Notes under the pieces: model-generated
Told to the model about the DNA's origin: nothing
Seen by the model: only the letters and a program-made list of their open reading frames with translations
Database searches by the model: none
Shown here: piece after piece, positions 42,833 through 54,200 of the stretch
Layout: every line of letters begins with the position of its first letter
How positions within the stretch are numbered: the stretch's first letter is position 1
Program-made: the position numbers and the translations under genes
From: Saprospiraceae bacterium
GTDB taxonomy: Bacteria; Bacteroidota; Bacteroidia; Chitinophagales; Saprospiraceae
DNA: 64,000 bases
Reading direction: 5' to 3'
NCBI GenBank assembly: GCA_020631235.1
Contig: JAHDHQ010000001.1
Coordinates: 1 to 64,000 of the forward strand

Positions 42833-45715
42833 TTGAGATCTATATTTCCTATAATATACTTTCTACTATTTGCGCATGGCGCATCTACGCAATCCTATTT
42901 TATTGATCTTATTTATCCTAATCAATGTAACAATAGCTCTGAGGTCCAGACAGTCTTTGAAGATGGACGCAATATATGGTTCTTTACTCCTGATGAATTG
43001 TACAAACTCGAAGAGTCTAGTCCTATATCACAAGGATTAAATATTAACGAACAGATCAATCAATATTCAATATCCAATAAAGCTAGTAATTTTCATTGGT
43101 ATAAAACTGTAAACAAACAAGCTAAATTTATAAAAGACGGTAAGATCTATGAAGAACGAGATGTTAGAATACAACCTGATGTCGAATACTCATTTATTTT
43201 TAATGACATAAACAACAACACTTTATTAGCTGTAGAAGAAGGTATCCTCAATCTTAAAAGTGGTGCGATATTACCAGTAAATTGGAAAAGTTACTCGAAA
43301 AACGATAAATGGTCATACGATATTGAAAGCAATGGTAGAATTTGGTTGATCAATAGCAGTGGTGGTATTTACATTATAGACAAAGCTCTTAGCAATGTCA
43401 GATATAGATCCATATACGAAAATAAATATGCTCATTCCTTATTTATAGATGAAGAGGATGTCATTTGGATAAGTTTTGATGAATTAATTCTGGGGGTTAA
43501 AAATGACTCAATAAAACATCGTGTTCCTGCAAAAAACATGTCCAAAGTCACAAAAATACTGAAGGATAAAAACAATGTACTTTGGCTAAAAAATAACACA
43601 TTAAGTTTTGTACATCCAAGCACGTTCGAAATAGTCTCCATATTCAATGAAAAAGATTTTAAAGGGATCAAAGTCAATGACTTTACTATAGCTAATGATG
43701 GGAAAATATGGATTGCATCAAATCAAGGCCTTTACTCCCATCCAGGACCTGCTATTTCATTTTATAACTTTAATGGCATTCCTAATAATAAATTCAGAAA
43801 ACAATTCTTTTGCCTAAGTGGAGATAAATTTCTTTCCCAAAATAAAGAAGTTTATAAATTTGATATCAGTGATAACATAAAATTAGAAAAGCAATCCGTT
43901 ATCAATTCCCCTTACTTAAAAAAGTACAATTACAATCAGGAAGAATTTAAGATATATTCCAAAGGAAAGGAAACAAGTCATGATTTAGAGTCACACAAAT
44001 TAGCGAAACATCAATCTATTGTTGAATCATACGTCGTCGACTATTTAAACATTCCAAACTCAAACCATGCAGTAGTTCTTGATCATGAAAAAATAAAAAT
44101 TAGTGGTAAAAATGATGCTTATTTATTGTATAAAGATATAGCATTAACGGATGACGCAATTGTAACACAATTACAACCATACGGATTAAGCCTACTAAAT
44201 AATCAAATTATTCTACACAGTAATGCTGGTATTTATAGGCTAAATTACGATACTAGCCAAAAAATTGAATTGAGCTTAATAGAAGGCACAGAGAAATATT
44301 TAGCTTCAATACCCACACAGGCGATAGCGTATTATGAATGCCTTATCATTCCATATGACGAAGGAATACAAATTGTGAATAATCATCCAAAAAATGGCAT
44401 TCAAGTGAAGCCAATGAAAGTGCTAAAAGGTATCCATAAAGTATTGGATATCTCTCAAAATGGTGATCAACTATGGGTAGGTACAAATAAAAACTTAGCT
44501 GGATACAACTTAGATTCACTTTGTTTTATGGACAAACTTGAATCTAACTATGTTATAGATTTTCCTGAGTTTCAAAAAGACTTAAGAATAGATCATGATA
44601 AAGATGGCTTATTATGGTTGTATAATGGACGTAAAATTTTGAAGTTTGATAATAACTTATTGAGTACTCAGAGTAAAATAGAGAATGTTTCTGTTTTATC
44701 TTCTTTCTCTATTTTAGATGGAAATGATGATGACTCTACTTCCAATAGGGCCTATAAAACACTGAGTAAAACCAGTAAGGATGTCACAATAGAATTAGAT
44801 CCATTAAAATTTGAAAAAGGACTTGGAATAACTTATCAATATAGGGTTGAAAGCATATCAAATGAGTGGATAACTGTTCCTGAAGACGGTAAAATCGTGA
44901 TCGATAGAATGCCTTTTGGTAGCAATAAATTTGAAATCAGAGTCTGTAATATAGACGGAAATTGCAGTATTACAGATGTAAATGAAATTAAGGTTAAGCG
45001 ACCTTTATTATACAATCCTTGGTTTTATTTGCTGTTAGTGTGTGCTGTAGGTCTTTTACTTCATTTTCTCTTTAAAAAATATCGCAAAGATGTCCAAAAT
45101 AAACTGGATAGAGAATCTGAATTAATTAGCACAGCAATGACTGCCGAAGAGGAAGAAAAAAAGAGAATAAGCAGTGAAATTCATGATGGTTTGGGGCAAA
45201 GCCTAATTTTGCTTAAGAACAAGGCACTGTTAAAAAATGACAAAGAATATGTAAACATGGTAGATCAAGCCATTGTGGAAATGCGAAGCCTTCTTAATGA
45301 TTTAAGACCAGCCGACATTGATAAAATTGGGATTAAGAAAGCACTTGAACGGCTTACAGAAAAATTAGACCTAAACACCAACATCCTATTTTCTCATGAT
45401 ATAGCTGAACTTGATCATTTATTTAACAATGCAGAAAAACACCACATATACAGGATGATTCAAGAATGTTATAATAACATCCTCAAACATTCTAAAGCTA
45501 AATCTGGAAGATTAACTGCCATGAATTACGGCAATGAAATTGTATTCACAATACAAGATAATGGTCAGGGAATTAACCAAGACACGCTGAACTCTTCAAA
45601 TGGAAACGGATTAAACTCTATTAAAAATCGAGCAAACCACTTAGAAGGAGATGTCAAACTTTTATCTCGATATCCTAAAGGCACTAAAATCGAGATAAGT
45701 ATTCCTATACAATAA
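42833..45715 (+). CDS. Sensor histidine kinase with two-component-regulator beta-propeller
   Basis: 960 residues from a TTG start. Order: signal peptide (IYFLLFAHGASTQS), a large periplasmic region with reg_prop-like propeller repeats (GRIWLINSSGGIYIID, GKIWIASNQGLYSHP, DQLWVGTNKNLAGYN), a Y_Y_Y-type domain (about 650-720), one membrane segment (about 725-745), a HisKA_3 dimerisation region with the phospho-accepting His784 (SSEIHDGLGQSL), and a HATPase_c domain (NDLRPADIDKIG, QDNGQGINQDTLNSSNGNGLNSIKNR). HisKA_3 kinases usually act with a NarL/LuxR-type regulator, but none is adjacent. The ligand is unknown; it may monitor the envelope or polysaccharide. Confidence 0.92.
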   Translation: MRSIFPIIYFLLFAHGASTQSYFIDLIYPNQCNNSSEVQTVFEDGRNIWFFTPDELYKLEESSPISQGLNINEQINQYSISNKASNFHWYKTVNKQAKFIKDGKIYEERDVRIQPDVEYSFIFNDINNNTLLAVEEGILNLKSGAILPVNWKSYSKNDKWSYDIESNGRIWLINSSGGIYIIDKALSNVRYRSIYENKYAHSLFIDEEDVIWISFDELILGVKNDSIKHRVPAKNMSKVTKILKDKNNVLWLKNNTLSFVHPSTFEIVSIFNEKDFKGIKVNDFTIANDGKIWIASNQGLYSHPGPAISFYNFNGIPNNKFRKQFFCLSGDKFLSQNKEVYKFDISDNIKLEKQSVINSPYLKKYNYNQEEFKIYSKGKETSHDLESHKLAKHQSIVESYVVDYLNIPNSNHAVVLDHEKIKISGKNDAYLLYKDIALTDDAIVTQLQPYGLSLLNNQIILHSNAGIYRLNYDTSQKIELSLIEGTEKYLASIPTQAIAYYECLIIPYDEGIQIVNNHPKNGIQVKPMKVLKGIHKVLDISQNGDQLWVGTNKNLAGYNLDSLCFMDKLESNYVIDFPEFQKDLRIDHDKDGLLWLYNGRKILKFDNNLLSTQSKIENVSVLSSFSILDGNDDDSTSNRAYKTLSKTSKDVTIELDPLKFEKGLGITYQYRVESISNEWITVPEDGKIVIDRMPFGSNKFEIRVCNIDGNCSITDVNEIKVKRPLLYNPWFYLLLVCAVGLLLHFLFKKYRKDVQNKLDRESELISTAMTAEEEEKKRISSEIHDGLGQSLILLKNKALLKNDKEYVNMVDQAIVEMRSLLNDLRPADIDKIGIKKALERLTEKLDLNTNILFSHDIAELDHLFNNAEKHHIYRMIQECYNNILKHSKAKSGRLTAMNYGNEIVFTIQDNGQGINQDTLNSSNGNGLNSIKNRANHLEGDVKLLSRYPKGTKIEISIPIQ

Positions 45716-45729
45716 GTATTATTTAAAGA

Positions 45730-45761
45730 TTTGTTAATCTATTCGTCGCCATAATTATTTG
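45730..45761 (+). promoter_or_regulatory. Possible promoter for the small gene at 45798
   Basis: TTTG (45730-45733) and ATTATTTG (45754-45761) have the preferred 20-bp spacing, although the second differs from TAnnTTTG at its first two bases. It is placed 37 bp before the ATG. Confidence 0.4.
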
Positions 45762-45797
45762 GTGGTGGCATTTCGTTTTCCTTTTAAAGAAATATCC

Positions 45798-46028
45798 ATG
45801 GCATTACATCAGCATGCATATGTTACCATTAATGGTTTACACATTGACAAAATAAACATTATTGAAAAAAATCAGGTTTTCAAATACTGCATCAATCATT
45901 TGATGAATTTGTTAAATCTACATCAAGAGGATATCCATATTAAATTTATGGATGATCTATATTTAGAAACAAGCACTTTTGAGGTAATCGATTATCGAGG
46001 AAAACCTTATGCTATTGAATTTTCGTAG
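45798..46028 (+). CDS. Small hypothetical protein (76 residues)
   Basis: Starts at ATG 45798; an in-frame start at 45759 adds 13 residues but sits on the promoter-like site. The sequence (MALHQHAYVTINGLHIDKI ... RGKPYAIEFS) is not recognised. It has a plausible alpha/beta pattern, and codon use is like its neighbours. It follows the histidine kinase and converges on the subtilase gene with only 18 bp between stops. Reality as a gene is moderately supported. Confidence 0.5.
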   Translation: MALHQHAYVTINGLHIDKINIIEKNQVFKYCINHLMNLLNLHQEDIHIKFMDDLYLETSTFEVIDYRGKPYAIEFS

Positions 46029-46046
46029 GCTGAAACACCTAAATAT

Positions 46047-47669
46047 TTATGGATATAAGAAAAATTTATACGATAATTTCTCCTCACTGTTAGCCACACT
46101 TACGAAATATATACCTGCTGGAAGGGTTGCATATTGAGTATTTATTTCTATGTTATTAACTGTAAAGATACTTGGATCATCCACGTAAGTATAAATAACT
46201 CGTCCTAGAGCATCACTAAAAATAACTCGATGTTTTTCTGACTTATTTGTAGTATAAGTAAACATTAAACCATCACTAGAGGTTAGATTTCCTTTTTCAT
46301 TTACAATTTCAAGATCAGTAATGGTATTGTTACACAAAGAGCTTTCTTGAGGATCAGCGCTTTCTGAAGCTAAAGCGTTCATGGCATTGAAAATATTTAA
46401 GCGACCTCCTGAAACGGTAATTGAAGCAAGATTATTCACTGGATCTACACTATTCATGATTAGATCTTTAATGGCCAATGCAGTTTCTCTTGGATTGGCT
46501 GTAAAATTTAGTGCCATTTCTTCACAATTCATACTACAAATTAATCCAATCGCTGAAGCTACATAAGGGCAAGATGCCGAAGTTCCACTAAAATATCGAT
46601 AGCCATCATTAGGCTTTAATGTGTAAATATCTTCACCTGGTGCACCCAAATCCACTACATTAGAACCATAGGCCGCTTGGGTTACCTTGAAATCCGCACT
46701 GTTTGTATTTGTGGCCATTATTGTAAAAGGACTCGGACAATCACTGGGCATATCAAGCGAAATTTCTAAATCTACATTAGCATTAGGAACTGCACCAGCA
46801 CTTAAAACACCTACATCGCCTAAAGCATCATACACATCACACCATGCTGGAAAGTCATTGGGTCCAACATCTGGAATACCTCCAGAAAAATTGGTAGCAA
46901 CGACTAATGCTCCTTCAGCACCTTCTGTATCATTAAATAATTTTCGTTGATCGTATGCATATTCGTATCCTTTGATAATTTTACTTACTTGGGTCCCTTC
47001 ACTTAAAAACATTAACTTGATATTCCAATTAGCACCTGCTATGCCTACACTGTTATCTGCTTTTGCACCTATAACACCAGCTACTGCTGTACCATGAGTG
47101 GGGCTAGATGGATGGTTGTCTGTATTAGTGGCCAGATTTAAACCATAATAATCATCAATATAACCATTGCCATCATCATCTATTCCATTATCAGGAATTT
47201 CTGCATTATTTGTCCAAGCTTGGCCTTCGAAATCTTCATGATCAATTTGAAAACCATCATCTATTACAGCTATAACAATTTCTCTACCCAATGCGTCAAA
47301 ACCACCTTTTGTTTCATCCCAGACCTTATAAAGTCCCAGTTTTTCTAAAGCCCATTGAAATCCTATTTCTGGATCGTTAGGAACGGTTTCTCTTTTGTGA
47401 ATTTCTTTGTCTTCATAAAAATCTAAGGAAGTACTAAAAAAGTCTAATTCGTTTATAGTAATGGCTTTATCAAATTTAATAGCATATAGATGTACACGGC
47501 GTGAAATGGATTCGACATTTAAAAGCTTTGCTTCCATTTGTGTTTCAAGCTCTTGCCAGGTTCTATTTGTCAATTCATAAGGAGAATTGATTATCCAATC
47601 CGTTTGCTGAGCCAACAAATTCTGCGAGATAAAAAAAATACTTGCCAAGATGAAAAACACATGCTTCAT
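46047..47669 (-). CDS. Secreted subtilisin-family serine protease (S8) with T9SS sorting domain
   Basis: 540 residues. Signal peptide (MKHVFFILASIFFISQNLLA), propeptide-like region (about 21-110), then the S8 catalytic domain with Asp137 (IVIAVIDDG), His192 (THGTAVAGVIGA), oxyanion Asn260 and Ser364 (SGTSASCPYVAS). The C-terminal 90 residues form a T9SS domain (ITDLEIVNEKGN ... LPAGIYFVSVANSEEKLSYKFFLYP). It is expected to be an extracellular endopeptidase. An insertion with NGIDDDGNGYIDDYYG (about 161-176) probably binds calcium, as in other members. Confidence 0.94.
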   Translation of the reverse strand: MKHVFFILASIFFISQNLLAQQTDWIINSPYELTNRTWQELETQMEAKLLNVESISRRVHLYAIKFDKAITINELDFFSTSLDFYEDKEIHKRETVPNDPEIGFQWALEKLGLYKVWDETKGGFDALGREIVIAVIDDGFQIDHEDFEGQAWTNNAEIPDNGIDDDGNGYIDDYYGLNLATNTDNHPSSPTHGTAVAGVIGAKADNSVGIAGANWNIKLMFLSEGTQVSKIIKGYEYAYDQRKLFNDTEGAEGALVVATNFSGGIPDVGPNDFPAWCDVYDALGDVGVLSAGAVPNANVDLEISLDMPSDCPSPFTIMATNTNSADFKVTQAAYGSNVVDLGAPGEDIYTLKPNDGYRYFSGTSASCPYVASAIGLICSMNCEEMALNFTANPRETALAIKDLIMNSVDPVNNLASITVSGGRLNIFNAMNALASESADPQESSLCNNTITDLEIVNEKGNLTSSDGLMFTYTTNKSEKHRVIFSDALGRVIYTYVDDPSIFTVNNIEINTQYATLPAGIYFVSVANSEEKLSYKFFLYP

Positions 47670-47708
47670 AAATAAAAGTTATTCCAAATAAACGAAAATA
47701 TCAGCAGA

Positions 47709-48584
47709 TTAAATGTCTTGTTCTACAACTAAAAGCTTATTTTTTCTAATGACAATTCTGGTTATGTTTTTTAATCCGTACTCACTTAAATCGACGTATT
47801 CTCTCCATCCAATATTATTACTAATGTTCAGCTTATAAAGCTTGCCATTATCAGACATAACCATTTCATTGGATGATAGATATTCAAAGTCTTCTCCATT
47901 AGCCAAAGCTGGATGCACCACCGTTGCTTTTTGGGTATTCGGGTTAAAATTTTTAATGATTGATTTCCCATTTACCTTATGTACGAAAAGCAAGCTATTG
48001 TATTTATCCGTTTTTAAAGTTCTCCCAATATTGTCAAATAAAACTTTAGATTTTTTAGTGTCTTTATCAATAAAAGAAAGTTTATGTGGTTCATCAACTA
48101 AAAATGCGTACATATTTCCAAAGTGATCTACACAATGGTATCCCACATTTTTGATATCCGGAAATAATGTTTTACCCTTGTCAGATAAATCCATAGGGTA
48201 TCTATGTACATTTTGATCAATTCCATTTTTACCAACTCGTACAACAGTAAAGTAATCTTGATCACTTGAAAGGGTAGGAGAGTATTCTTTTTCTAGTGTT
48301 TTTGTAATCCGGTAAACAATGTTTTCATAGAAATCTAATTTTATGATCTCATTGTTCCCATCGTAATAGTCACTGGAAATTAATATAGAATTGTCATCGA
48401 CAAAGCATGGTTGATTATTATATCCTTCTTTATTGAATCCTGTCAGTAACTTACCTTCTTTAATCTTTAACCGTTCACTATCTTTTATAAATGTAAATAA
48501 ATACACATTGGTTTTAGGTAGATTTTGTCCAATGCAAAGATTACTTATAAAGAGGGCAATAAATAACAACTTCCAATTTAGCAT
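47709..48584 (-). CDS. Hypothetical exported beta-propeller-like protein
   Basis: 291 residues. Signal peptide (MLNWKLLFIALFISNLCIGQ) followed by repeats of the type YNNQPCFVDDNSILISSDYYDGNNEIIKLDF and TLSSDQDYFTVVRVG, which fit the PD40/TolB-like propeller pattern. It may act as a periplasmic or surface protein. It lies 15 bp downstream of the signal peptidase gene on the same strand, and so may be co-transcribed with it. Function unknown. Confidence 0.7.
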   Translation of the reverse strand: MLNWKLLFIALFISNLCIGQNLPKTNVYLFTFIKDSERLKIKEGKLLTGFNKEGYNNQPCFVDDNSILISSDYYDGNNEIIKLDFYENIVYRITKTLEKEYSPTLSSDQDYFTVVRVGKNGIDQNVHRYPMDLSDKGKTLFPDIKNVGYHCVDHFGNMYAFLVDEPHKLSFIDKDTKKSKVLFDNIGRTLKTDKYNSLLFVHKVNGKSIIKNFNPNTQKATVVHPALANGEDFEYLSSNEMVMSDNGKLYKLNISNNIGWREYVDLSEYGLKNITRIVIRKNKLLVVEQDI

Positions 48585-48598
48585 ACTTGATCGTTTTT

Positions 48599-50236
48599 TT
48601 ACATCTTGTTTGGATTCCTAAATATTCTATTCCAATTGATGCCATTAGCTATACTTGCATTTTTTGTAGAGAACCAAATGATTTTAGGTTTACCCACTAT
48701 ATGGTCATGTGGCACAAAACCCCAGGCACGTGAGTCTTCACTGTTGTGTCTATTATCTCCCATTGCCCAATAATAATCTTGCTTAAAGGTATAACTATTG
48801 GCTTTTTCTCCATTGATTAAAAAACTTCCATTTTGCCACGAGATATCATTTCCTTCATATACTGAAATTACCCGTTTGTAGGTTTGGATATTTTCTTTGC
48901 TTAATTCTATGGTCGCACCTTTTTTGGGCACCCAAATAGGTCCATAATTATCAACAGACCAATCACCAGCAATAGATTCAGAATGAGGAAATAACTTTAT
49001 TCCTTCGCCTTCAAAAGGATAAGGTTTTAGGCTGATTCCTGGGTAAAATTCCTTTAATTTATTGACTTGTTCTTCATCAATATAAAACAGTATATTTCGT
49101 TGTTGATCGGCGATACCTAAGTCTGTTTCCAAAATGCCTATTTTATCTAACCTTTTCAGGTTTAAATCTTGATATTTAAGATTTGAAACGTAAGAAAACT
49201 GTAAATGCTCTGGATTTTTTGCGGGTTCACCATTTACAAAAAGTTGGCGATTTTTGATTTGTAAACTATCGCCACCAATAGCTACACATCGTTTAATGTA
49301 ATGGTCTTTTTTATCAATGGGTCTTACAATATAATCCTTAGAATCAACCATCTTCTTTAGAGCTAATCGGTTGCTTCTTCTTTGCCTATCTTCAGTAGGC
49401 CTTCCTTTTAGCATGTCAGGATTACGCCGTATTTGTCCAACTGCCCAAGTTCTATCTGGTGCTACGTAAATACTATCGCCCACTGGCCAGTTAAATACAA
49501 TTAAATCGTTACGATCTATTTTTTCGAATCCAGGTAATCTATGATATTCTAAACTTGGTTTTTTCAAATAAGATTCGCCTCCTACTATCGGGATTCTATT
49601 ATGGAGCAAAGGGATCATGGCTACTGTCATAGGTGTTCGGATACCATAAGAAGCTTTAGATACGAAAAGATAATCACCTACTAATAAAGATCCTTCCATG
49701 GAAGGTGTTGGAATCACATATGCTTCTACTAAAAACATTCTGATAAAGGCGGCCGCAAAAACTGCAAAAATGATGGATTCAGACCATTCTCGCAAAACTG
49801 ATTTTTTGTATGGATTTTCTTTTACTAAACGTTTGTATAAACGATCATTCTTGCTATCCGAAGCTTCTTTTAGTTTCTCTTTATACTCGGCTTCTAAAAT
49901 AAAATTTTTACCAATGTACTTGTCCTTTGGGTTTTTGGCTATTTGATAAAGAATTATAGGTGGCAACACCACGGCTAGAAAGCTGTCAAACCAAGAATAT
50001 CTACCAAAAGACCTAACTAAATTAATCATTAAACCTGCATAGACAAATATACCCACAATAGGAATCAACAACAACCATGCTCGCCACTTTGGACGACCAA
50101 TAATATCATTTACTTCAGCAAAGTTAATACCTGGAATCAGTCCTAACTTAGCTTCTTTATTGACTTTGGGAAATAATAGATACAAACCTACTGAAATACC
50201 CAATAACATGAGTAAAAAGAAGAATAATACAATCAC
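48599..50236 (-). CDS. lepB: Signal peptidase I (LepB), long Bacteroidota type
   Basis: 545 residues, against about 320 in E. coli. Membrane segments lie near residues 1-23, 51-72, 80-97 and 152-172. The catalytic Ser179 is in VIPTPSMEGSLLVGDYLFV and the Lys315 in DHYIKRCVAIGGDSLQI. The later box GDNRHNSEDSRAWGFVP completes the S26 family signatures. A long insertion between Ser and Lys boxes is usual for this phylum. It cleaves signal peptides from exported proteins, of which this window has many. Confidence 0.96.
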   Translation of the reverse strand: MIVLFFFLLMLLGISVGLYLLFPKVNKEAKLGLIPGINFAEVNDIIGRPKWRAWLLLIPIVGIFVYAGLMINLVRSFGRYSWFDSFLAVVLPPIILYQIAKNPKDKYIGKNFILEAEYKEKLKEASDSKNDRLYKRLVKENPYKKSVLREWSESIIFAVFAAAFIRMFLVEAYVIPTPSMEGSLLVGDYLFVSKASYGIRTPMTVAMIPLLHNRIPIVGGESYLKKPSLEYHRLPGFEKIDRNDLIVFNWPVGDSIYVAPDRTWAVGQIRRNPDMLKGRPTEDRQRRSNRLALKKMVDSKDYIVRPIDKKDHYIKRCVAIGGDSLQIKNRQLFVNGEPAKNPEHLQFSYVSNLKYQDLNLKRLDKIGILETDLGIADQQRNILFYIDEEQVNKLKEFYPGISLKPYPFEGEGIKLFPHSESIAGDWSVDNYGPIWVPKKGATIELSKENIQTYKRVISVYEGNDISWQNGSFLINGEKANSYTFKQDYYWAMGDNRHNSEDSRAWGFVPHDHIVGKPKIIWFSTKNASIANGINWNRIFRNPNKM

Positions 50237-50254
50237 TAGTTACAATTATTTTTA

Positions 50255-50262
50255 ACAAATAT
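50255..50262 (-). promoter_or_regulatory. Probable -7 promoter element of lepB
   Basis: On the minus strand this reads TATATTTG, an exact TAnnTTTG, 18 bases before the lepB start. The upstream element is only partly matched. Confidence 0.45.
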
Positions 50263-50338
50263 ACAAAGCCCTCAGCTTAGTAAAGACTAAATAAGATAGC
50301 GGCACTAAATAGCTAGATAAAATAAGCCCCAAATGGTA

Positions 50339-51277
50339 CTAATAGCTTAAATCTGTATGATAAGTTAATATCAATTCAAATCCTGGGCCGGCATTGACTA
50401 ACTCTTGAGTTACGTTCAGGTTCCCTGCAACGCCTACCTTCATGTAAGAATATTTACTTCCAATGTCTCGAATGTAAAAACCTGATTGGAAAAAGATATC
50501 ATTGACGGTAGAGTAGGAAAGACCTACCCAAAAGGAATCATTATAGTCGTAATTTGCCGTAAGTATAATGTCTAATAATTGTGGTGACGTATAATTCACA
50601 GCAGCTGATAACTCCCAAAAACTTATTCTATTGTAAAGCTTAGTACCAATGTGTCCAAACAAATGTACCTGGCGCTTAAAATCATTATTTTGAATTAACA
50701 AATTTGTACTCACAGCCTGCATAAAGGCTAAACCCACAAAGAATGAATTTCCTTGATATTCTCTTTGGTTGGATATATAAGAAAAGCCAGCTCCTGCTGC
50801 TGGATAGAATTTGGAATTCCTATTGATTAATAAAAGTGGATCTCCTCCTTCTCGATAAATCTCTTCAGTTGCATTAAAACTAAACTGGGTGCCACGAGCC
50901 TTTATACCTAAACTTACTTGATCATACCGGAAGAGTAATGAATTAATTTTATAATTATAATTTATGACAATACTATTATTAGTAATAGGCCCAGCCTTAT
51001 CAGAATAAATTGCTCCTCCCAAAGCCATATTTTGTTTCCTAAATGGGTATTGTATGCTTGCATACATTAACCTTGGTGCTTTCTTAGTGCCTATGCCTAA
51101 CCATTGCTGCCTAAAGTAAACGCTACCTATCATTTCATCTCCGGTGGCATTAAATGCTGGATTCCAAATGTGCTTAGTATCAGTGAATGCACTGGCATAT
51201 GGAAATTGCTGGGCGCTTATATTGCTTGCTATCATTATGAAAAAGCAGACATGAATAAGTGTTTTAATCGTTTTCAT
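50339..51277 (-). CDS. PorP/SprF family type IX secretion system outer-membrane protein
   Basis: 312 residues. Signal peptide (ending ASNISAQ), then the family opening FPYASAFTDTKHIWNPAFNATGDE and a series of beta strands (QNMALGGAIYSDKAGPITNN, NYDYNDSFWVGLSYSTVND), fitting an outer-membrane barrel. In Flavobacterium, SprF is needed for secretion of the adhesin SprB, and PorP/SprF genes commonly lie next to genes for proteins with a type B sorting domain. Here that partner is the 2150-residue protein immediately upstream (22 bp gap), so this protein probably assists its export or anchoring. Confidence 0.93.
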   Translation of the reverse strand: MKTIKTLIHVCFFIMIASNISAQQFPYASAFTDTKHIWNPAFNATGDEMIGSVYFRQQWLGIGTKKAPRLMYASIQYPFRKQNMALGGAIYSDKAGPITNNSIVINYNYKINSLLFRYDQVSLGIKARGTQFSFNATEEIYREGGDPLLLINRNSKFYPAAGAGFSYISNQREYQGNSFFVGLAFMQAVSTNLLIQNNDFKRQVHLFGHIGTKLYNRISFWELSAAVNYTSPQLLDIILTANYDYNDSFWVGLSYSTVNDIFFQSGFYIRDIGSKYSYMKVGVAGNLNVTQELVNAGPGFELILTYHTDLSY

Positions 51278-51299
51278 ATTATATACTTTAATGATAGTT

Positions 51300-54200
51300 C
51301 TAATTATCTCTGGTTATCGTTATGGTGTTTTTAATGGAGTATTCACCAAATTTTAATATGTAATAATAAACATCAGCTGGTAAGACTATTCCTCCGTTAG
51401 CACCATCCCATAATTCACCATCTAACTGGTATCCATCTTGTTGATAAACTATATTTCCCCATCGATTAAAAATAACCAATTGACTATCGGAAAAAGCTTC
51501 TAATCCATCGAAAATAAGTTCATCATTTATTCCATCTCCATTAGGTGTTATTATAGAAATTGCCTCCACAAGATCCTCTGGATTGATAAACACATTAACC
51601 CTAACAGAATCTGTGTAGACACAGCCATTTTCATCTATTATTTGAACTCCAAATGTGGTAGAGTCAGAGACTATTGCGGTTGGTTGTGCTATTTCATTTG
51701 AGCCTTGTATTAAAGCTATATGATCCCAATAGTATTCTTCTCCGCCGAAAGCTCGAAGTGTAAAAGGCGCTCCAGATATAACCGTTGTGTCAGGCATAAC
51801 ACCTACTTCCACTGGTTGAAAAACAGTTATGGTTACATCAGTACTAGCTTGATTATTAGGACATTCATCAGAAACAGTCACGCTGTAAGTCGTAGTTTCT
51901 GTAGGATAAGCTATAACGTTAGCTATAGAGTCTGAACTTAGTGTACTGGCATTATCCCAACTAAAATCGGGCCCACCTATGGCTTGAAGCAATAAAGAAT
52001 CTCCAAAGCATATTTCAGTTTGACTCGGGAATATTTCTGCTTCTGTAATAGGTGTCGAGAAAAACACGCCAATAGTGTCTCTCGTGATACAACCATCATT
52101 TTTTACTTGTAATATAAAATCAACAGCACCTTCATATGGGCCTCCAGCTTCTAATGTAATGATCGGATCCAGTGAACTATTAGGAAACCACAAATACTCT
52201 TCATAATTACCTGTTGCATCGATCACCACTTGTTCTCCTGGACACACTAAAAGATCTTCTCCTAAATCTAGTGGATCCACCATACCTTCATCCACAAAGG
52301 CATTTAATGTATCCGCACATATATCATTGGTAACAATAACCGTATAATCACCACCCATTTCAGCCACATAGGAATCTTCGTTTGCATTATCAATGAGCAT
52401 ATCGTTTAAAAACCACTGATAAGAATAAGATTGGAATTCATCAAAAACAAACATTTCTACTGACTCGCCAGAACAAATAGCTAAGGAGTCTAACCATCCA
52501 AGAGTTTCTGGAGTGTTTGCAATGAAGATTGTCTTAGTATCAAATGTAAAACAGTCAGGGTCATCTTTAAAAATCTTTACTGTAATATCTATAAAACTAA
52601 GGCTCTCATCAGTTTCATAATAAATAGTATTATCATTTTCACCCACTAAAACTTCAGAACCAATGGTCCATTCATGGGTAAAGCCCTCTATTCCTGTGGT
52701 TATTTCGACTATATTACCACCACAGACGGTAGTATCTATTCCTAAATCGACCATTGGTGGATCTTCGAAAACAACTGTAATACTATCAGAATAAAAACAA
52801 TTAGCTACGGGTTCGTAGCCTTCCATATAATACACTCCATCTGTTGTCACGTTAACACTCACCGCATCTACCTCAAAAGGATCTTCTTCTCCCACTTTAT
52901 ACCAAGCAATATTATTAGGGAATGCCTCACCGTCGCATTGGGTATAAATGATAGTCAAACCATTACCACTCGATAAGCAACCAAATAAAGTATCGATTCC
53001 ATCGTTTAAGCAGAACTTAAAATCAACAAAGTCTAGCGAAACTTCCGCACTCACTTCGCAATTACCGTCATTGGCAATGATCCCATAATTTCCATCTTCT
53101 GTGACAGTAATTTCATTGGTCTCTTCTCCGGCTATTGGATTGGTGGGATCCGTTAAATACCACGAATAGGTGACTCCATCTTCTGGATCTTCTCCAGTAG
53201 TCAAAACAAAATCTTCACCCTCACATGCTCTTTGGAAATCTTCTCCAATATCCACGTTGGGTGCTGGAACAATGATTACCTCAATTGTATCTCTGAAAAA
53301 ACAATTATTAATATTTGGATGAGCAGTCTCACCAATATAAAAACCACCTTCTGTAACCTCTAAGTCTTTGAGGTCCGAATATGCACCTACTTCAATCGGT
53401 CCATTTGAACAAGGTAAAGTTTCGCAATAAAACCAAGCAATATTACTTGCCGAAATTGAGGTAGTGAATATAGTTCCTGTAGTACCTTCACAAACTTCTA
53501 AAACTTGATCAGTTTCAAACGAAGGTGTTATCATAAAATTTAAAGAAACAGAATCAGTAGATGTACATCCTGTGTTTGGACTAGTAACGTCCACAACATA
53601 AGTACCCGTTTCTTCAGCTGTAATCACACTGGTTTCTTCGAATAAGTTAGGACCTATCCATTGATATTCCGCGCCTATTTCGGCTGTGTTTGCTGTCAAT
53701 ATAACCGCGTCACCTTCACACAATTCTTGATTGGGATCTGTGCTCGTTTGTAACAAAAAATTAGGCGGATCAACCTCTGAAATACAAATAGTATCTCGAC
53801 CTACACATCCATTACTCTCAATCATTGCAATTAACTTACCCGATTCTGTAACATCGTAAGCTCCTAAAATATCACTGGTATCTAACTCTAAACCATTATC
53901 AAATACCCAACCCACATTTATAGAAACATCCGTAAATGCTTCAATCAACAAACTTGAGCCTCTGCATAAAGTAGTGTCACTACCACCATCTATCACAACT
54001 TCAATAGATTCTTCGAAAGTGACATCAATGGTTTCCTGTGCTGAACATTGATTTTGATCAATAACTGTTAAAGTGTATGTATCATTACTAAAGAAGGAAG
54101 CTTCAAAACCTGAAGAAACTTCATCACCATTGCTATCTGTCCAGCTTATATTATCTAAATCTAGAGCTGTGTTTGCAATTCCTGTTATATTTATAAAGTC

